Assembly: GCA_039029915.1 (NCBI GenBank)
Contig: JBCCFD010000023.1
Location: 1-34,920 of the forward strand
Length of the DNA: 34,920 nt
Origin: QQUD01 sp039029915
GTDB lineage: Bacteria; Chloroflexota; Anaerolineae; Promineifilales; Promineifilaceae
Direction: 5' to 3'
This document shows positions 34,712 to 34,920 of the stretch, in pieces. Made by a program: the position numbers and the translations under genes. How positions within the stretch are numbered: the first letter of the stretch is position 1; every line of letters starts with the position of its first letter. The notes beneath the pieces were generated by a model, which was not told the origin of the DNA, did no database searches, and saw only the letters and a list, made by a program, of their open reading frames with translations.

Positions 34712-34920
34712 TCAATTATTTTTATGACGCAATAATTCTCGGAGAAATTTGAGAAGAAAACGGCCGTTTATCCCCTGCCAAACCGGTCGCAATAGGTGGC
34801 GTACTTCTGTGCCGCGTATAAATAGCTGCTCATCTTCTGCTAAAAGGGGCAAGCTCTCACGGCTAATTTTATTCATGAGCTTCTGTTTAAGCGTCCATTC
34901 TGCTGGGTTTGGATTGGCCC
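34712..34920 (-). CDS. C-terminal end of an unknown protein (partial, runs off the right edge)
   Basis: An open minus-strand frame enters at the right edge and ends at TGA (34714 to 34712). It gives at least 69 codons, ending LRPVWQGINGRFLLKFLREL and a short basic tail (LRHKNN). It includes an ACGGCCGT site (34760-34767) read as Asn-Gly-Arg. The family is not recognised. It converges with the NTF2-like gene, leaving a 45-base spacer without a visible terminator. Confidence 0.6.
   Translation of the reverse strand, partial: ANPNPAEWTLKQKLMNKISRESLPLLAEDEQLFIRGTEVRHLLRPVWQGINGRFLLKFLRELLRHKNN

Larger units (their letters stand above)
148..34767. repeat. Dispersed palindrome ACGGCCGT (HIP1-like)
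   Basis: By hand I count about 45 copies on this 34.9 kb, for example at 148, 5160, 8780, 11083, 12714, 21414, 24418, 28841, 33444 and 34760. Chance predicts about 0.5 for any given 8-mer. Copies lie mostly inside genes, in different reading frames (Thr-Ala-Val, Asn-Gly-Arg or Arg-Pro across a codon boundary), and are usually flanked by A on the left and T or A on the right. The longest gap is about 3 kb (21422-24417). Confidence 0.9.

Overview
The window reads as a chromosomal segment of a mid-GC bacterium, most likely a member of the Chloroflexota (inference). The grounds are the gene set (CpXC-domain protein, V4R-domain protein, a large cyclase-ATPase-TPR protein, VWA-FHA membrane proteins, a YfhO-type membrane protein) and a nusA-ylxR-infB-rbfA-nrnA-truB-ribF cluster. 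No rRNA or tRNA gene, CRISPR array, prophage or intact insertion sequence was found. The palindrome ACGGCCGT occurs about 45 times by hand count, where chance predicts less than one; it behaves like the cyanobacterial HIP1 repeat.

Layout. Positions 1-3011 (minus) hold most of a YfhO-type membrane protein that runs in frame into the start of a Wzx-type flippase and leaves the window. Positions 3139-4852 (minus) hold a response regulator with a degenerate GGDEF domain and a V4R-domain protein. A GH1 glycosidase (5048-6385) is followed by yebC-ruvC-ruvA without ruvB, then a sortase and a small secreted protein. From 17360 down to 9989 on the minus strand lies the transcription, translation and tRNA-modification cluster nusA, ylxR, infB, rbfA, nrnA, truB and ribF, with two hairpins upstream of nusA. 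Then come a HAD phosphatase, two divergent VWA-TM-FHA paralogues, a Nudix hydrolase, a CpXC protein, a soluble GAF-PAS histidine kinase and an AT-rich methyltransferase gene.

The right-hand part is the most interesting. A GNAT acetyltransferase with a C-terminal cyclic-nucleotide-binding-like domain (27052-28638), with a candidate leaderless promoter, is followed by a 0.7 kb non-coding region and then by a 1380-residue protein (29334-33476). That protein has two class III cyclase domains, an AAA/STAND-type ATPase and a TPR tail. Its two cyclase halves are complementary: the first keeps the metal aspartates and the second keeps the adenine lysine and the transition-state Asn/Arg. This is the arrangement of animal soluble adenylyl cyclase. 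Together the two genes suggest cAMP-linked protein acetylation, with the caveat that the phosphate-binding arginine of the acetyltransferase's nucleotide pocket is missing. Two MITE-like elements with related ends (AGGACTTA) flank the cyclase gene; the downstream one supplies the last two bases of its stop codon.

Gene functions were assigned by recognising motifs in the translations. No database search was run, and residue numbers are hand counts.
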